A stretch of 64,000 nucleotides of DNA from contig CBDFNN010000004.1 of assembly GCA_965250215.1 (NCBI GenBank), positions 1,302,001-1,366,000 on the forward strand, given 5' to 3'. This document shows, piece after piece, positions 24,379 through 33,330 of the stretch (position 1 is its first letter; each line of letters starts with the position of its first letter). The notes under the pieces are model-generated. The model was not told the origin of the DNA. It saw only the letters and a list, made by a program, of their open reading frames with translations, and ran no database searches. Source of the stretch: CBDFNN01 sp965250215. Its GTDB lineage: Bacteria > Bacteroidota > Rhodothermia > Rhodothermales > DATKEJ01. The position numbers were made by a program, and so were the translations under genes.

Positions 24379-26679
24379 ATGAAGAACGATAAAGAGAAAG
24401 ATCCAGGATCCAATTTTATCCACCAGATCGTGGAACAAGATCTGGAGAAAGGAACCAATGGTGATCGGGTTCTGACCCGTTTTCCTCCAGAGCCGAACGG
24501 ATATTTGCATATCGGACACGCTCAATCTATTGGCCTCAATTTTTCCATCGCTTCGAAGTATGGAGGAAAAACCAATCTGAGATTTGACGACACCAATCCA
24601 ACGACCGAAGATATAGAGTTTGTCGAGTCCATTAAACGAGATATTAAGTGGCTCGGATTTGATTGGGAGGATCGCCTGTATTTCGCTTCAGACTACTTCG
24701 AGAAACTCTACGATTTAGCGATTGGTTTAGTAAGGAAGGGAAAGGCCTATGTAGACTCATCAAGTCTTGAAGAGATTAGAGAAATGCGAGGTAGCGTCAC
24801 TGAGCCTGGACAAAATAGTCCGTTTAGAGACCGTTCAGTCGAGGAGAATCTTGAGCTTTTTGCCGGGATGAGAGCTGGCGAATTTACCGATGGGAGCCAT
24901 GTTTTAAGGGCCAAGATTGACATGGCATCACCAAACATGCTTCTCCGAGATCCTCTTCTCTATCGGATTAGAAAGGCTCATCACTATCGTACAGGCGATG
25001 ATTGGTGCATCTACCCGATGTATGACTATGCCCACCCTCTGTCTGATGCCATTGAAGGTGTTACACATTCAATTTGCACGCTCGAGTTTGAGGTTCATAG
25101 ACCACTTTATGATTGGCTGATCAAGAATGCAGATGTCACTTTCGTGTCGCGACAGTATGAGTTTGCTCGCTTGAACCCAGATTTCATGGTAACCAGCAAG
25201 AGGAAGCTAAAGAAGCTTGTTGCGGAAGGCCATGTCAGTGGATGGGACGATCCGCGTATGCCCACAATTGCTGGCCTTAGACGTAGAGGCGTTACACCGA
25301 CCGCTATACGAGCTTTTTGTGAGAAGGCCGGAGTTTCAAAAGTTGATTCCCGAACGGGGATATCCTTGTTTGAATATTGCCTACGAGATGAATTGAACTC
25401 GATTGCTCCGCGAAGGATGGCAGTGCTGGAGCCTCTAAAAATAACATTGTCCAATTGGGAAGATGGTCGAGTTGAGATGATGCCAGCTCCTTATGGTCCA
25501 ATTTTCGATGGAAAGAATGAAAAGGGCCTAGAAGGAAGCTCTTCAGAGGATAAAAGACTCATGCCTTTGACCAAGGAGCTTTTTATTGAAAGGTCTGATT
25601 TTTCAGTCGAAGCTCCGAAAGGCTTTAAAAGACTGATTCCTGGTGGTGACGTGAGATTACGACATGGATACATTATTACGTGTGACGAAGTAGTCAGAAA
25701 TGAAAGCGGAGATGTAGAGGAGTTGATTTGTAGCTATGACCCCTCTAGTAAGAGCGGTTCCGACAAGAGTGGCAAAAAGGTAAAGGGCACGATTCACTGG
25801 GTCTCTGCAAGCAGATCAGTCCCTGTAAGGATCAATCTATTCGATCGTCTCTTCGCTGTGGAGAATCCGAACATTGTTCAGGAAGGACAGAGTTTCATGG
25901 ATCATCTTAATCCAGATTCACTCCGAGTCATTGAGAAGGCGCGGGTCGAACCAAGTGTTTTGGATTTGTCTAAAGAAGAACGCATCCAGTTTGAGCGGCA
26001 CGGGTATTTCTTTCAAGACGAAGAATCTTCGGAAGAGGAATTGGTTTTCAACATGATCGTTGGTCTCAGAGACACTTGGGCAGCTGGTGAGGAAAAGACA
26101 TCGAAAAATAACGAGGAAAAAGACGCCCATGTTCAAAAGGAACAGGTATTGAGCGATGAGCAAATTAAGGCAAGAGATGAGATTCTATCGCAGTATGACA
26201 TCAGCGACGAATTCGCAATTATCATCTCCGAGTCCGAGTTGCTAATTAAGGTGATGTCCGAAACCGTTCAGACTGGTTCTTCGGCTAGTGATGCTGCTAA
26301 TTGGGTCGTGAATGACGTACTCAGAGTCTCAAAAGACGGAGATTTGAAATTCACTGGAGCCCAACTTGCAGAGCTCATATCCATGGTAAATGCGGACCAC
26401 ATTTCTGCTTCGATAGGCCGTAAGGTCTTTGAAGAGATGGCTTCATCAGGAAAGGATCCAGAAAGTATTGTGGAGGAGGAATCTCTTTCACAAATTTCGG
26501 ATAGTTCGGAGCTACAAGCTATCGTTAACCAAGTACTTGAAGAACATGCCGACAAGGTAGAGATCTATCGATCTGGAAAGACAGGCGTCGCTGGATTCTT
26601 GGTTGGCCAGGTAATGCAAAAGACAGGAGGAAAAGCGAATCCGAAGATGGTAAAGGACTTAATCGTCGGGTCTATCTAA
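24379..26679 (+). CDS. glnS: Glutaminyl-tRNA synthetase with C-terminal YqeY-like domain
   Basis: A 766-residue class I aminoacyl-tRNA synthetase charging tRNA-Gln. The HIGH motif is in FPPEPNGYLHIGHAQS (about 35-50) and the KMSKS-type loop is VTSKRKLKKL (about 271-280). The catalytic core with RFDDTNP and the anticodon beta-barrels extend to about residue 560. A charged linker (EEKTSKNNEEKDAHVQ) leads to a 150-residue helical domain ending QKTGGKANPKMVKDLIVG, which is the GatB/YqeY motif. This fusion is known in Deinococcus and several FCB bacteria and is thought to help tRNA binding. The downstream DinB-like gene overlaps its stop codon by one base. Confidence 0.95.
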   Translation: MKNDKEKDPGSNFIHQIVEQDLEKGTNGDRVLTRFPPEPNGYLHIGHAQSIGLNFSIASKYGGKTNLRFDDTNPTTEDIEFVESIKRDIKWLGFDWEDRLYFASDYFEKLYDLAIGLVRKGKAYVDSSSLEEIREMRGSVTEPGQNSPFRDRSVEENLELFAGMRAGEFTDGSHVLRAKIDMASPNMLLRDPLLYRIRKAHHYRTGDDWCIYPMYDYAHPLSDAIEGVTHSICTLEFEVHRPLYDWLIKNADVTFVSRQYEFARLNPDFMVTSKRKLKKLVAEGHVSGWDDPRMPTIAGLRRRGVTPTAIRAFCEKAGVSKVDSRTGISLFEYCLRDELNSIAPRRMAVLEPLKITLSNWEDGRVEMMPAPYGPIFDGKNEKGLEGSSSEDKRLMPLTKELFIERSDFSVEAPKGFKRLIPGGDVRLRHGYIITCDEVVRNESGDVEELICSYDPSSKSGSDKSGKKVKGTIHWVSASRSVPVRINLFDRLFAVENPNIVQEGQSFMDHLNPDSLRVIEKARVEPSVLDLSKEERIQFERHGYFFQDEESSEEELVFNMIVGLRDTWAAGEEKTSKNNEEKDAHVQKEQVLSDEQIKARDEILSQYDISDEFAIIISESELLIKVMSETVQTGSSASDAANWVVNDVLRVSKDGDLKFTGAQLAELISMVNADHISASIGRKVFEEMASSGKDPESIVEEESLSQISDSSELQAIVNQVLEEHADKVEIYRSGKTGVAGFLVGQVMQKTGGKANPKMVKDLIVGSI

Positions 26680-27128
26680 TGGATCGCTTAGCTCGTCTCA
26701 AGGATTTCTATCCCCATCTTGAAACACGAAGCCCTGGGCTTTCCGATTGGTCGGTAGCAATGCAGATTGAACATATTCTCAGAGCCCGAATCGTGATGTA
26801 TATGGCTCTGGAGCGATCGACACCGGGGGAGAAGAAAAAGAAACTCACTCCTGTCGGAAGATTAATCTTTGCCGCTGGTCGTTTTCCGCGAGGGCGTGCA
26901 AAATCACCAAAAGTGGCTCTGCCCTCAGATAGCATAGACGAAGTAGATTTAGATCGACTTTTCATTAAGGCACAAGAGTGGGATTCAAAAATCCCAAATG
27001 TTGATGAAAGAGCGTGGTTCAAGCACCCTTATTTCGGAATTTTGGATCGAGATGCAACTGTCAAATGTGTCGAGATCCACGATTATCACCACATCAAAAT
27101 AATTGAGGAAATGATTGCGGGCTCGTGA
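26679..27128 (+). CDS. DinB/DUF1569-like putative metal-binding protein
   Basis: A 149-residue four-helix-bundle protein of the DinB superfamily. Candidate metal-binding histidines are in WSVAMQIEHIL (about residue 31) and in EIHDYHHIKII near the C-terminus. HPYFGILDRDATVKC is also characteristic of these DinB-like proteins. Its ATG shares the final A of the glnS stop codon (TAATG), so translation is coupled. The family includes thiol-dependent transferases and many uncharacterised members; no substrate is visible. Confidence 0.75.
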   Translation: MDRLARLKDFYPHLETRSPGLSDWSVAMQIEHILRARIVMYMALERSTPGEKKKKLTPVGRLIFAAGRFPRGRAKSPKVALPSDSIDEVDLDRLFIKAQEWDSKIPNVDERAWFKHPYFGILDRDATVKCVEIHDYHHIKIIEEMIAGS

Positions 27129-27455
27129 TCAATAAATTTCCCCTAGCGAAATTGCCGCCAGATACTGCGATGGGCAGTTTTGCCTAGCTTTGTAGATTTC
27201 TTGGATTCAAAGTACCAGTTTAATTCGAGTATTAGTCTGTATTATCGACGAAAAGCTGTCACATTAAATTCGATTGTGCGTTATACTGTAAAGAGATGCT
27301 TGGTCTAGAGAGGAAGAGCAATTTTGTCCCCAATAGCATACTGTCTTATTGGCGAGGAGTAATTTTAGAGTTCGTCAAGGCTATTTTTTGATTCAACGAG
27401 ACCATGCAAACTAGCGAGTCGGCGATCCCTTCTACCCTTAGAATTAATTTTTCGA
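27129..27455. other. Intergenic stretch without a recognised feature
   Basis: 327 bases between the DinB-like gene and pxpA. It is AT-rich, with no convincing hairpin terminator, tRNA or short gene. Reading frames here on the minus strand belong to the shadow of pxpA. Any promoter for pxpA should lie here, but I cannot place one reliably. Confidence 0.5.
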
Positions 27456-28208
27456 ATGCAGAAAACCATTGACATTAATTGTGATCTAGGGGAAAGTTTT
27501 GGGCGATATCTCCTAGGCCGTGATGAGGATTTAATGCCTCTTGTTAGTTCTTGCAATATTGCATGTGGCTTCCACGCTGGAGATCCAAGTACCATGAGAC
27601 GGACCGTCGAAAATGCTTTGGCAAGCGGTGTAAAAATTGGGGCCCATCCTTCTTTCCCGGATTTGCAGGGCTTTGGAAGGCGTGAAATGATTATTCCACT
27701 AGATGAGTTGCGAGACATGGTGGTCTATCAGGTGTCAGCCCTTAAAGGCATCGTTGAAGTTGCTGGCGGGAAACTACATCATGTCAAACCGCATGGCGCA
27801 CTTTATAACATGTCGGCAAAGGATCAGAAGATCGCTGAAAGTGTGGTCGCTGGAATTGCATCTATCGACAAGAAATTAAAAATCTATTCAACGCTTGGAT
27901 CCGAAATGGCTCAAGCTGCCATTAGACGGTCTATGACGGTTCTATATGAGGCCTTTTCTGACCGGAGGTATAACTCGGACCTGTCTCTTGTTGGGCGCGA
28001 AATCAATGGTTCAGTCCTTACTTCAAGTCGGGAAATTGTTAAGCAAGTCATCCAAGTGGTTACAGAGGAAAAGATCGAAACCATGGAGGGGGACATCGTC
28101 AAAATTAAAGCTGACACGATTTGCGTACATGGAGATAACCCTAGAGTAGTAGAGATCGTGCTAGAGCTGAAGTCTCACCTCAGCGATGCAGGATATACGG
28201 TTTCTTAA
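27456..28208 (+). CDS. pxpA: 5-oxoprolinase subunit A (LamB/YcsF family)
   Basis: A 250-residue LamB/YcsF protein, subunit A of bacterial 5-oxoprolinase, which opens 5-oxoproline to glutamate with ATP. The N-terminus has the full signature DINCDLGESFG and SSCNIACGFHAGDPSTM; GAHPSFPDLQGFGRR and HVKPHGALYN follow, all diagnostic. The usual partners pxpB and pxpC are not adjacent, so this copy either works with subunits encoded elsewhere or has another role. It converges on the B3/B4-domain gene with one base between the two stops. Confidence 0.92.
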   Translation: MQKTIDINCDLGESFGRYLLGRDEDLMPLVSSCNIACGFHAGDPSTMRRTVENALASGVKIGAHPSFPDLQGFGRREMIIPLDELRDMVVYQVSALKGIVEVAGGKLHHVKPHGALYNMSAKDQKIAESVVAGIASIDKKLKIYSTLGSEMAQAAIRRSMTVLYEAFSDRRYNSDLSLVGREINGSVLTSSREIVKQVIQVVTEEKIETMEGDIVKIKADTICVHGDNPRVVEIVLELKSHLSDAGYTVS

Positions 28209-28209
28209 T

Positions 28210-28851
28210 TCAAATATTTGGTGCGTGGAAAAGCTCTACCGTGCCACCATTTGTCTCTAAGAGATCGACATACCATTGATAGCTCGCATTGGTGTGAGTT
28301 CGCTGGGAATCTAGCCCCCAGATAACCGTCAATGTGTTTTTGCTCTTTTCGTGGGTCTTGGTTCTCTGAGAGTCTTTTACACAATTTGCGCAGGGACCCA
28401 GACTGTCCCAAAGACAAAGAAGTCCAGAAATATTCATTACCTGCCCTGACGGGTTAAAAATGTATTCTGTCTCTGCCTCGGCGCACCTGATAGACAAAGG
28501 CGGAGTCGCCTTGTCAAAATCGATCACGCTAATACCCAATCCTGAATGGAGGGAAACGACATTACAAATATCAACAGCTAAATTGATGGATGACAGGATT
28601 TCCTCATTTGAGGCGCGGACTAAGTATTCTGGAGAAGGTTTTGCACGACCAGTTGGTTTGTATCCATTATGTCGTATCAAATTTCTCATCTCACTTCGGA
28701 TCTCTTCACTTCGCCTGACGGGAGCATCGAAGTCGACGGCGAATCCCTTAAGTACTGCCGATGGTGTCTTCATAGTCCCCAAGTCTTCCTGAAAGGAAGT
28801 CGAAAATATGACTGCATTCAGATTGGGGTGCTCGGTGATTTCTATCATCAT
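28210..28851 (-). CDS. Free-standing B3/B4 (PheRS beta-like) domain protein
   Basis: A 213-residue protein of the COG3382 type, homologous to the B3/B4 domain of phenylalanyl-tRNA synthetase beta chain, which in that enzyme holds the editing site. Visible family segments are NGYKPTGRAKPSPEYLVR, INLAVDICNVVSLHSGLGI and the following strand-rich part. Two possible ATG codons are adjacent at the start. A role in clearing mischarged tRNA or amino-acid-derived compounds is possible but not shown. No tRNA synthetase catalytic domain is attached. Confidence 0.8.
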   Translation of the reverse strand: MMIEITEHPNLNAVIFSTSFQEDLGTMKTPSAVLKGFAVDFDAPVRRSEEIRSEMRNLIRHNGYKPTGRAKPSPEYLVRASNEEILSSINLAVDICNVVSLHSGLGISVIDFDKATPPLSIRCAEAETEYIFNPSGQVMNISGLLCLWDSLGPCANCVKDSQRTKTHEKSKNTLTVIWGLDSQRTHTNASYQWYVDLLETNGGTVELFHAPNI

Positions 28852-29010
28852 GAACCTTAATTATGGTTCATGGAAAATAGTCGAGATATGCAGAAGAAGT
28901 CTAAATTAGGGCGTAGAAATTAATGGAAGCTATAGTGACGCCCGTTCTGGAGTTATCAATAGCTTGAGATTTCTTAACTGATTTCAAGAGCTAAGATGTT
29001 CTTGCAAAGC

Positions 29011-29361
29011 CTATCCGGAGATGAAAAATATGCTCGCTAATCCAGCAAAACTCAACAGGACAACTACGCAGAATAAGACGCGCCATTTTTTATAGTTTAC
29101 TGGTCGCTCTATGCTTCTTCCACCACTCGCGATAGAAGCGAAGTAGGATTGTTGACGTCCGTGTGGAATGTTTTTATACCGTTTTTCTGGTGCAATATAG
29201 GTCTCCTCGGATATCGGGGTGCTTTCCAACTCAGGCTTGAGGCTCGCTTGCTCGGTCGCTTGATTTAGCATGGGGGGTATGGTAGTAGATGGTGTAACCC
29301 TGGTATAAGGACTAGCGAGAAAATCGGTCAAAAAAGACCACGCGTCAAGCTTATTAGCCAA
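29011..29361 (-). CDS. Hypothetical tail-anchored-like protein
   Basis: A 116-residue frame starting at TTG: a polar, proline- and serine-rich cytosolic part of about 90 residues and a C-terminal membrane span (RVLFCVVVLLSFAGLASIFFI). No family is recognised. The single C-terminal span and separation from neighbours by more than 100 bases on both sides fit a small independent gene, but codon evidence is limited. Confidence 0.45.
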   Translation of the reverse strand: MANKLDAWSFLTDFLASPYTRVTPSTTIPPMLNQATEQASLKPELESTPISEETYIAPEKRYKNIPHGRQQSYFASIASGGRSIERPVNYKKWRVLFCVVVLLSFAGLASIFFISG

Positions 29362-29468
29362 TTAAACGCCATTTTGTTCACTTTGGCCTCGCTATGGATG
29401 CGAATCCAAGGATTTGCAACTCTATTTCCCTTCAAATTCTCAAGGTGCTGACGCTTTTTGAACTTGTG

Positions 29469-30509
29469 CTACTCTGCCGCTGCGCAGGCTTCCCAGAGCC
29501 CGGATAGATAGCTGGCGCCCAAAGCTCTGTCAAATAAACCATATCCAGGTCTACCGGTTTCGGCCCAAATCATCCTTCCGTGGTCAGGTCGCATGGGACC
29601 TGAAAAGCCGATTTCTACCAAAGCCTTGACCACTTCGAGCATATCCACATTACCGAAAGAACTTGGATGTTCGCATTCCTGAAAATTATTCCGGCCGGGC
29701 AGATATTTTACATTTCTTAAATGAGCAAAATGAATTCGGTCTCCCAGTGTGCGGATTAATTCTGGCAGATTATTATCGGGTCGTGCTCCAAGTGAACCTG
29801 TGCAGAAAGTGATTCCGTGAACGGGGTCGTCGTTTAGTGATACGTATTTTTGCAAGGCTTCCCCGGACGTAATTAATCTTGGTAGGCCAAAAATGGGCCA
29901 CGGAGGATCTGCTGGGTGTATTGCCATTTTGACTCCAAGGGAAGAGGCAACTGGTATGACTCGATCAACAAAATACGCAAGATTGTCCCAGAGCTGGCTT
30001 GACGAGATTTTTTGATATTGAGAGAGTAGCCTTCCAAGTTCTTCCGCGGTGAAAGTCGCTGACCAACCAGGCAAATGCCCGGTGCCTTTGCTAAGGTCAA
30101 AGGACTCGATCGATTTGTGCTCATAAGAAAGAGCGGTAGATCTATCTGGATTAACAACAGCGAGATTCGTCCTCATCCAATCGAATACCGGCATAAAATT
30201 GAAACAGACGACCGGAATGTCCAGCTCACCTGCATGCTCGAGAGATCGGCAATAGTTGTCTATGTATCTATCTCTAGAAGATAGACCCAATTTAATGTCT
30301 TCATGTACGGCGATACTTTCCAAGACACTTATTTCCATGTCCTCGGACGCTACTCTTTCCTTCAATTCTGCAAGGGCGTTTTTCGGCCAGACTTCTCCGA
30401 CCTGCGGCTCATAAAGAGCTGTGACTATGCCCCTCATTCCTGGTATCTGCCGGATTTCCTTGAGACTGACCGGGTCATCTTGTCCGTACCATCGAAAGGA
30501 TAATTTCAT
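29469..30509 (-). CDS. uxuA: Mannonate dehydratase
   Basis: A 346-residue enzyme that removes water from D-mannonate to give 2-keto-3-deoxygluconate in glucuronate breakdown. The start is the Met at 30509 (MKLSFRWYGQDD); an upstream in-frame start adds 19 unlikely residues. Family segments include FRWYGQDDPVSLKEIRQIPG, KMAIHPADPPWPIFGLPRL with metal-binding His, FCTGSLGARPDNNL, HLRNVK and RPDHGRMIWAE. It is divergent from the SIS gene and lies 5 kb before the uxaC operon, which encodes the preceding steps. Length is slightly shorter than E. coli UxuA (394 residues). Confidence 0.94.
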   Translation of the reverse strand: MKLSFRWYGQDDPVSLKEIRQIPGMRGIVTALYEPQVGEVWPKNALAELKERVASEDMEISVLESIAVHEDIKLGLSSRDRYIDNYCRSLEHAGELDIPVVCFNFMPVFDWMRTNLAVVNPDRSTALSYEHKSIESFDLSKGTGHLPGWSATFTAEELGRLLSQYQKISSSQLWDNLAYFVDRVIPVASSLGVKMAIHPADPPWPIFGLPRLITSGEALQKYVSLNDDPVHGITFCTGSLGARPDNNLPELIRTLGDRIHFAHLRNVKYLPGRNNFQECEHPSSFGNVDMLEVVKALVEIGFSGPMRPDHGRMIWAETGRPGYGLFDRALGASYLSGLWEACAAAE

Positions 30510-30627
30510 CTGCGTGTTTTGTCTGGATTTTCTTTTTTGGTAGCCTCTCGACTGACCGGCTAGCACTTATCTTCCATTAGAGAGCCGACAATATTTGACC
30601 ACCATTTACTAGAATATAATTAATCGC

Positions 30628-31410
30628 ATGTCCTCCCCAAGCCAAGAATATTTAGAAAAGTCAGCAGGAATTCTTTCGACCGTGACTCAGCAAATCGACA
30701 TGATTAGAAGTTCAGCAGGATTATTTGCTGAGGCTATTTTGAATGAGAGAATGGTTCATGTTTTTGGCTCAGGACACAGCAGAATCATGACAGAAGAAAT
30801 GTGGCCTCGCTATGGCTCTTTTCCAGGATTCAATCCCATGGTAGAGCTTTCCCTATCATTTCATAATTTGGTTATAGGCTGCAATGGTCAGCGTCAGGCG
30901 ATGTTTTTGGAAAATGTGACTGGGCTAGCTGAAAGAGTGCTTCGCAATTTTGATTTGGATAATCGGGACGTCGGCCTCGTGATTTCCTCCAGTGGTTGCA
31001 ACATCGTGCCAATCGAAATGGCCGAGGGCTTCAAAAAGCTGGATATGAAAGTTGTTGGTATTATTAGCAAGTCTCATTCTGAGGCAAGTACGAGTAAAGA
31101 TCCTCGAGGAGTGAAGCTCTCGGATTTCTGTGATATCGTTCTTGACACCGGTGCACCTGTCGGAGATGCCATGGTGAAAATCGAGAATCTTGATACTCCC
31201 GTTGCTCCTGGATCCACAGTGGGAGGGTGTCTTCTTATTAATAGCCTTAAGGCAGAGACTGCCGATCTTTTGACAAAAGGGGGAATGCCGCCAAAAGTCT
31301 TGAGTTCGGGTGCGGTGGTCGGTCCTGAGCGAGCCGTGGAATTGTTTGAATCAGCCTACGATGAACATGCACACCGCATAGCCAAGTACTACGAGAAAGT
31401 AGGGAGATAG
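30628..31410 (+). CDS. SIS-domain sugar-phosphate-binding protein (COG4821-like)
   Basis: A 260-residue sugar isomerase (SIS) domain protein of the UPF0309 type. VHVFGSGHSRIMTEEMWPRYGSFPGFNPM near residues 43-72 is the characteristic opening, and VGLVISSSGCNIVPIEMAEGFKKL (about 114-137) is the phosphosugar-binding loop. These proteins are common beside sugar catabolic genes, with unknown reaction. It is divergent from uxuA, so a shared 118-base promoter region (30510-30627) may coordinate them. Confidence 0.85.
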   Translation: MSSPSQEYLEKSAGILSTVTQQIDMIRSSAGLFAEAILNERMVHVFGSGHSRIMTEEMWPRYGSFPGFNPMVELSLSFHNLVIGCNGQRQAMFLENVTGLAERVLRNFDLDNRDVGLVISSSGCNIVPIEMAEGFKKLDMKVVGIISKSHSEASTSKDPRGVKLSDFCDIVLDTGAPVGDAMVKIENLDTPVAPGSTVGGCLLINSLKAETADLLTKGGMPPKVLSSGAVVGPERAVELFESAYDEHAHRIAKYYEKVGR

Positions 31411-31558
31411 GCACTGGTCACTTGTTTCTAGATACTAGCAATCTAGCTGCTAGCCTTCAGTCTAAGCGGCAGTCTGGTCACTAAATAGATACCTTGGCAA
31501 ACTCTCATGACGAAAACCAGCAGCCGGTAGCTGGTGCCCAGTAGCCAGTTTGATAGTT

Positions 31559-31610
31559 TTGGCATGATATATGCATGACTGTATTATGGTATAGGATTAC
31601 AGTAATACAG
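31559..31610 (+). promoter_or_regulatory. Sigma-70-like promoter with operator-like dyad
   Basis: TTGGCA (31559-31564) and TATTAT (31582-31587) are separated by exactly 17 bases, a canonical housekeeping-type promoter. A perfect 8-bp dyad, CTGTATTA (31579-31586) and TAATACAG (31603-31610), overlaps the -10 element and the probable start of transcription, a typical position for a repressor site. It drives the small gene at 31618. Confidence 0.55.
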
Positions 31611-31617
31611 TCTCATT

Positions 31618-31803
31618 ATGAAGCACCTGACAGAAACTAGGAACCAACGAAACACCACTTTGCTGGGAATTTCCACCGCTGTTCTATTTGTCTTTGGGAT
31701 TATCTACTGCAGCGGAATAGATCAAGACCTTCTACAAGCGAGTCTGACCTTTCCATTCTTTTACCATGCCTTTCCTCCTGCAAAAAAAAGGAAAAGCGAA
31801 TAA
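31618..31803 (+). CDS. Small membrane protein, stand-alone unit
   Basis: A 61-residue protein with a polar N-terminus, one membrane segment (TLLGISTAVLFVFGIIYC) and a polar, basic end (PPAKKRKSE). It has its own consensus-like promoter with an overlapping dyad upstream and a strong terminator 28 bases downstream, which argues for a real, separately regulated gene. No family is recognised. Confidence 0.55.
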   Translation: MKHLTETRNQRNTTLLGISTAVLFVFGIIYCSGIDQDLLQASLTFPFFYHAFPPAKKRKSE

Positions 31804-31830
31804 GTCTTTTGGGAATTACCTGAGAGCACG

Positions 31831-31863
31831 GGGTCGACCTTTCACAGCGGGTCGACCCTTTTT
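31831..31863 (+). terminator. Intrinsic terminator
   Basis: GGGTCGACC (31831-31839) pairs perfectly with GGTCGACCC (31850-31858) around a 10-base loop, then TTTTT follows. It ends the transcript of the 61-residue protein gene. Confidence 0.88.
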
Positions 31864-31891
31864 AATACCCATGAATTAGGCTTGCCTATCA

Positions 31892-33094
31892 CTATCCAGA
31901 TTGAGGATTACCGTCTACGCGAAATCGGATCCAAATACTTAGGATGTACAGAACGATTATCGAGAGGCAAATGAGCAATACGATCAAAAGAAGAGGAGCG
32001 CTTACTCCTTTGGCTAGGTAGGCTAAGAACAAGAGAATCACTCCAGAAATCCCTTTCAATATGGAGTCCTTTTTATGCACTTTTTCGTCGATTCCCTCGT
32101 AGGTCTTGAAGCTAGATTCCATAACACTCAGACAAAGGAGGGAGAATCCGCAGGCTCCTACTAGCAACCAGCCAGAATGATGGCCATCGAGATGTTTAAC
32201 GAGATCTAAAAGCCCGGCGCCAACGGCAGTTAGAGCCATAAAGAGGAAAAGGTGACTGAATCCCCACAGATTGTGTCTCCAAATTCCGACTTTAAGAGTT
32301 CGGTTAGCCACAGTATCGAAATAGACCCACCAAAGCAGGAAGGGGATGAGAGCGCAACCAATTGTGAGGAGACTCAATCCTATAGGAAAATTTTGATGAG
32401 AAGACAGGCCACCAATCATTCCGGCGATCGATTCACCTAGAACTAAAATCGCAAATAGTCCATATCTCTCCCGAAGCTTTGCGGAGGTGACCTGTGCGAA
32501 TGCATGAGCATCCCCATAGGAAAATGCTGCGACGGTAGGCGCTATGAAATCCATTAAAATACCGCCACCCCATAAGTAAAATCTTGGCGGACCCTCGACA
32601 AACAAGGACGCAAGAAAGAACAGAATCGATATGCTATAGCAGATGAGCCAAGGTCTCTGCATTCTACCTATGATTCCCTCTTCCGGATCATGAAATCCGG
32701 TTCGCCACCAGAGAATCGTCATAAATAGGTGGTGAAGCATATAAGACAATCCAAAGCCAAACGAACTTTCACCAAAGGCATGGTGAGCATGCACCGCCAT
32801 TCCGACAACTGTCAAGAGTTGAATAAAGGTGAAAACTCTAATACTGATATCTTCCGTTTCGAACATATCATGGTAATAGGCCCCATCCTTCCAGGCGAAA
32901 TAGACAGGTAAGAAAAGGAAGGCAAAGATTCCCAGATTCTCGATACTGGGGTGCTCAGCTAAGGCATGAGCAAGTTGTGCGACCGTAACGACGTAGACCA
33001 AGTCGTAAAACAGTTCTAGCCAGGTGACCGGTCGGTGACTAGCTAAATCACGGGCAATCGGTTTGTGCCAAATTGTTCTAAATTTCCCAGCCAT
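31892..33094 (-). CDS. Low temperature requirement protein A (LtrA)-family membrane protein
   Basis: A 400-residue protein with about eleven hydrophobic segments. The N-terminal motif RPVTWLELFYDLVYVVTVAQL (residues about 17-37) and the internal RERYGLFAILVLGESIAGM are the LtrA family signatures. LtrA was named from Listeria low-temperature growth, but the biochemical role of the family is unknown. The 236-base upstream region contains a 19-bp operator-like palindrome at 33195. Confidence 0.92.
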   Translation of the reverse strand: MAGKFRTIWHKPIARDLASHRPVTWLELFYDLVYVVTVAQLAHALAEHPSIENLGIFAFLFLPVYFAWKDGAYYHDMFETEDISIRVFTFIQLLTVVGMAVHAHHAFGESSFGFGLSYMLHHLFMTILWWRTGFHDPEEGIIGRMQRPWLICYSISILFFLASLFVEGPPRFYLWGGGILMDFIAPTVAAFSYGDAHAFAQVTSAKLRERYGLFAILVLGESIAGMIGGLSSHQNFPIGLSLLTIGCALIPFLLWWVYFDTVANRTLKVGIWRHNLWGFSHLFLFMALTAVGAGLLDLVKHLDGHHSGWLLVGACGFSLLCLSVMESSFKTYEGIDEKVHKKDSILKGISGVILLFLAYLAKGVSAPLLLIVLLICLSIIVLYILSIWIRFRVDGNPQSG

Positions 33095-33194
33095 AAATCA
33101 ATATTTATTTATGGTCAAGCTTGAAAGTCCTAGAATAACCGTAAGTCCTATTCAAGCCAAAATGGGTTTACGAACGATCCTTTTGGGTAAGTAA

Positions 33195-33213
33195 ATTTTG
33201 ACAATGTCAAAAT
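33195..33213. promoter_or_regulatory. 19-bp operator-like palindrome ATTTTGACA-A-TGTCAAAAT
   Basis: Two perfect 9-bp half-sites flank one central A, about 100 bases upstream of the LtrA-family start codon. The same half-sites form a wider inverted pair at 7196-7236 ahead of a surface-protein gene. The TTGACA/TGTCAA core resembles sites of Crp/Fnr-family regulators, but the regulator is not in this window. Confidence 0.5.
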
Positions 33214-33291
33214 ACCGGAGTCATCGATATTGGGAAAAGAAGGAGGGGGGTTCTCCATCACGAATCACTTACTTGAGCTAGAAAAATGGTG

Positions 33292-33323
33292 GAAGCCCTT
33301 ATTCGGATTAGGGTAAGGGCTTC
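33292..33323 (-). terminator. Hairpin terminator of the NTF2-like gene
   Basis: GAAGCCCTTA (33292-33301) and TAAGGGCTTC (33314-33323) form a perfect 10-bp stem starting eight bases after the stop of the leftward gene at 33331. On the minus strand five T follow after a short gap. Confidence 0.6.
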
Positions 33324-33330
33324 GGTCAGT

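Noticed and set aside
27365..27718. A 117-residue minus-strand frame over the start of pxpA
   Set aside because: It lies antisense to a strongly conserved gene (DINCDLGESFG) and has no recognisable domain or leader; it is a shadow.
28512..28520. A further TGTCAAAAT regulatory half-site
   Set aside because: It is inside the B3/B4 gene and unpaired, so it is most likely a chance coding occurrence.
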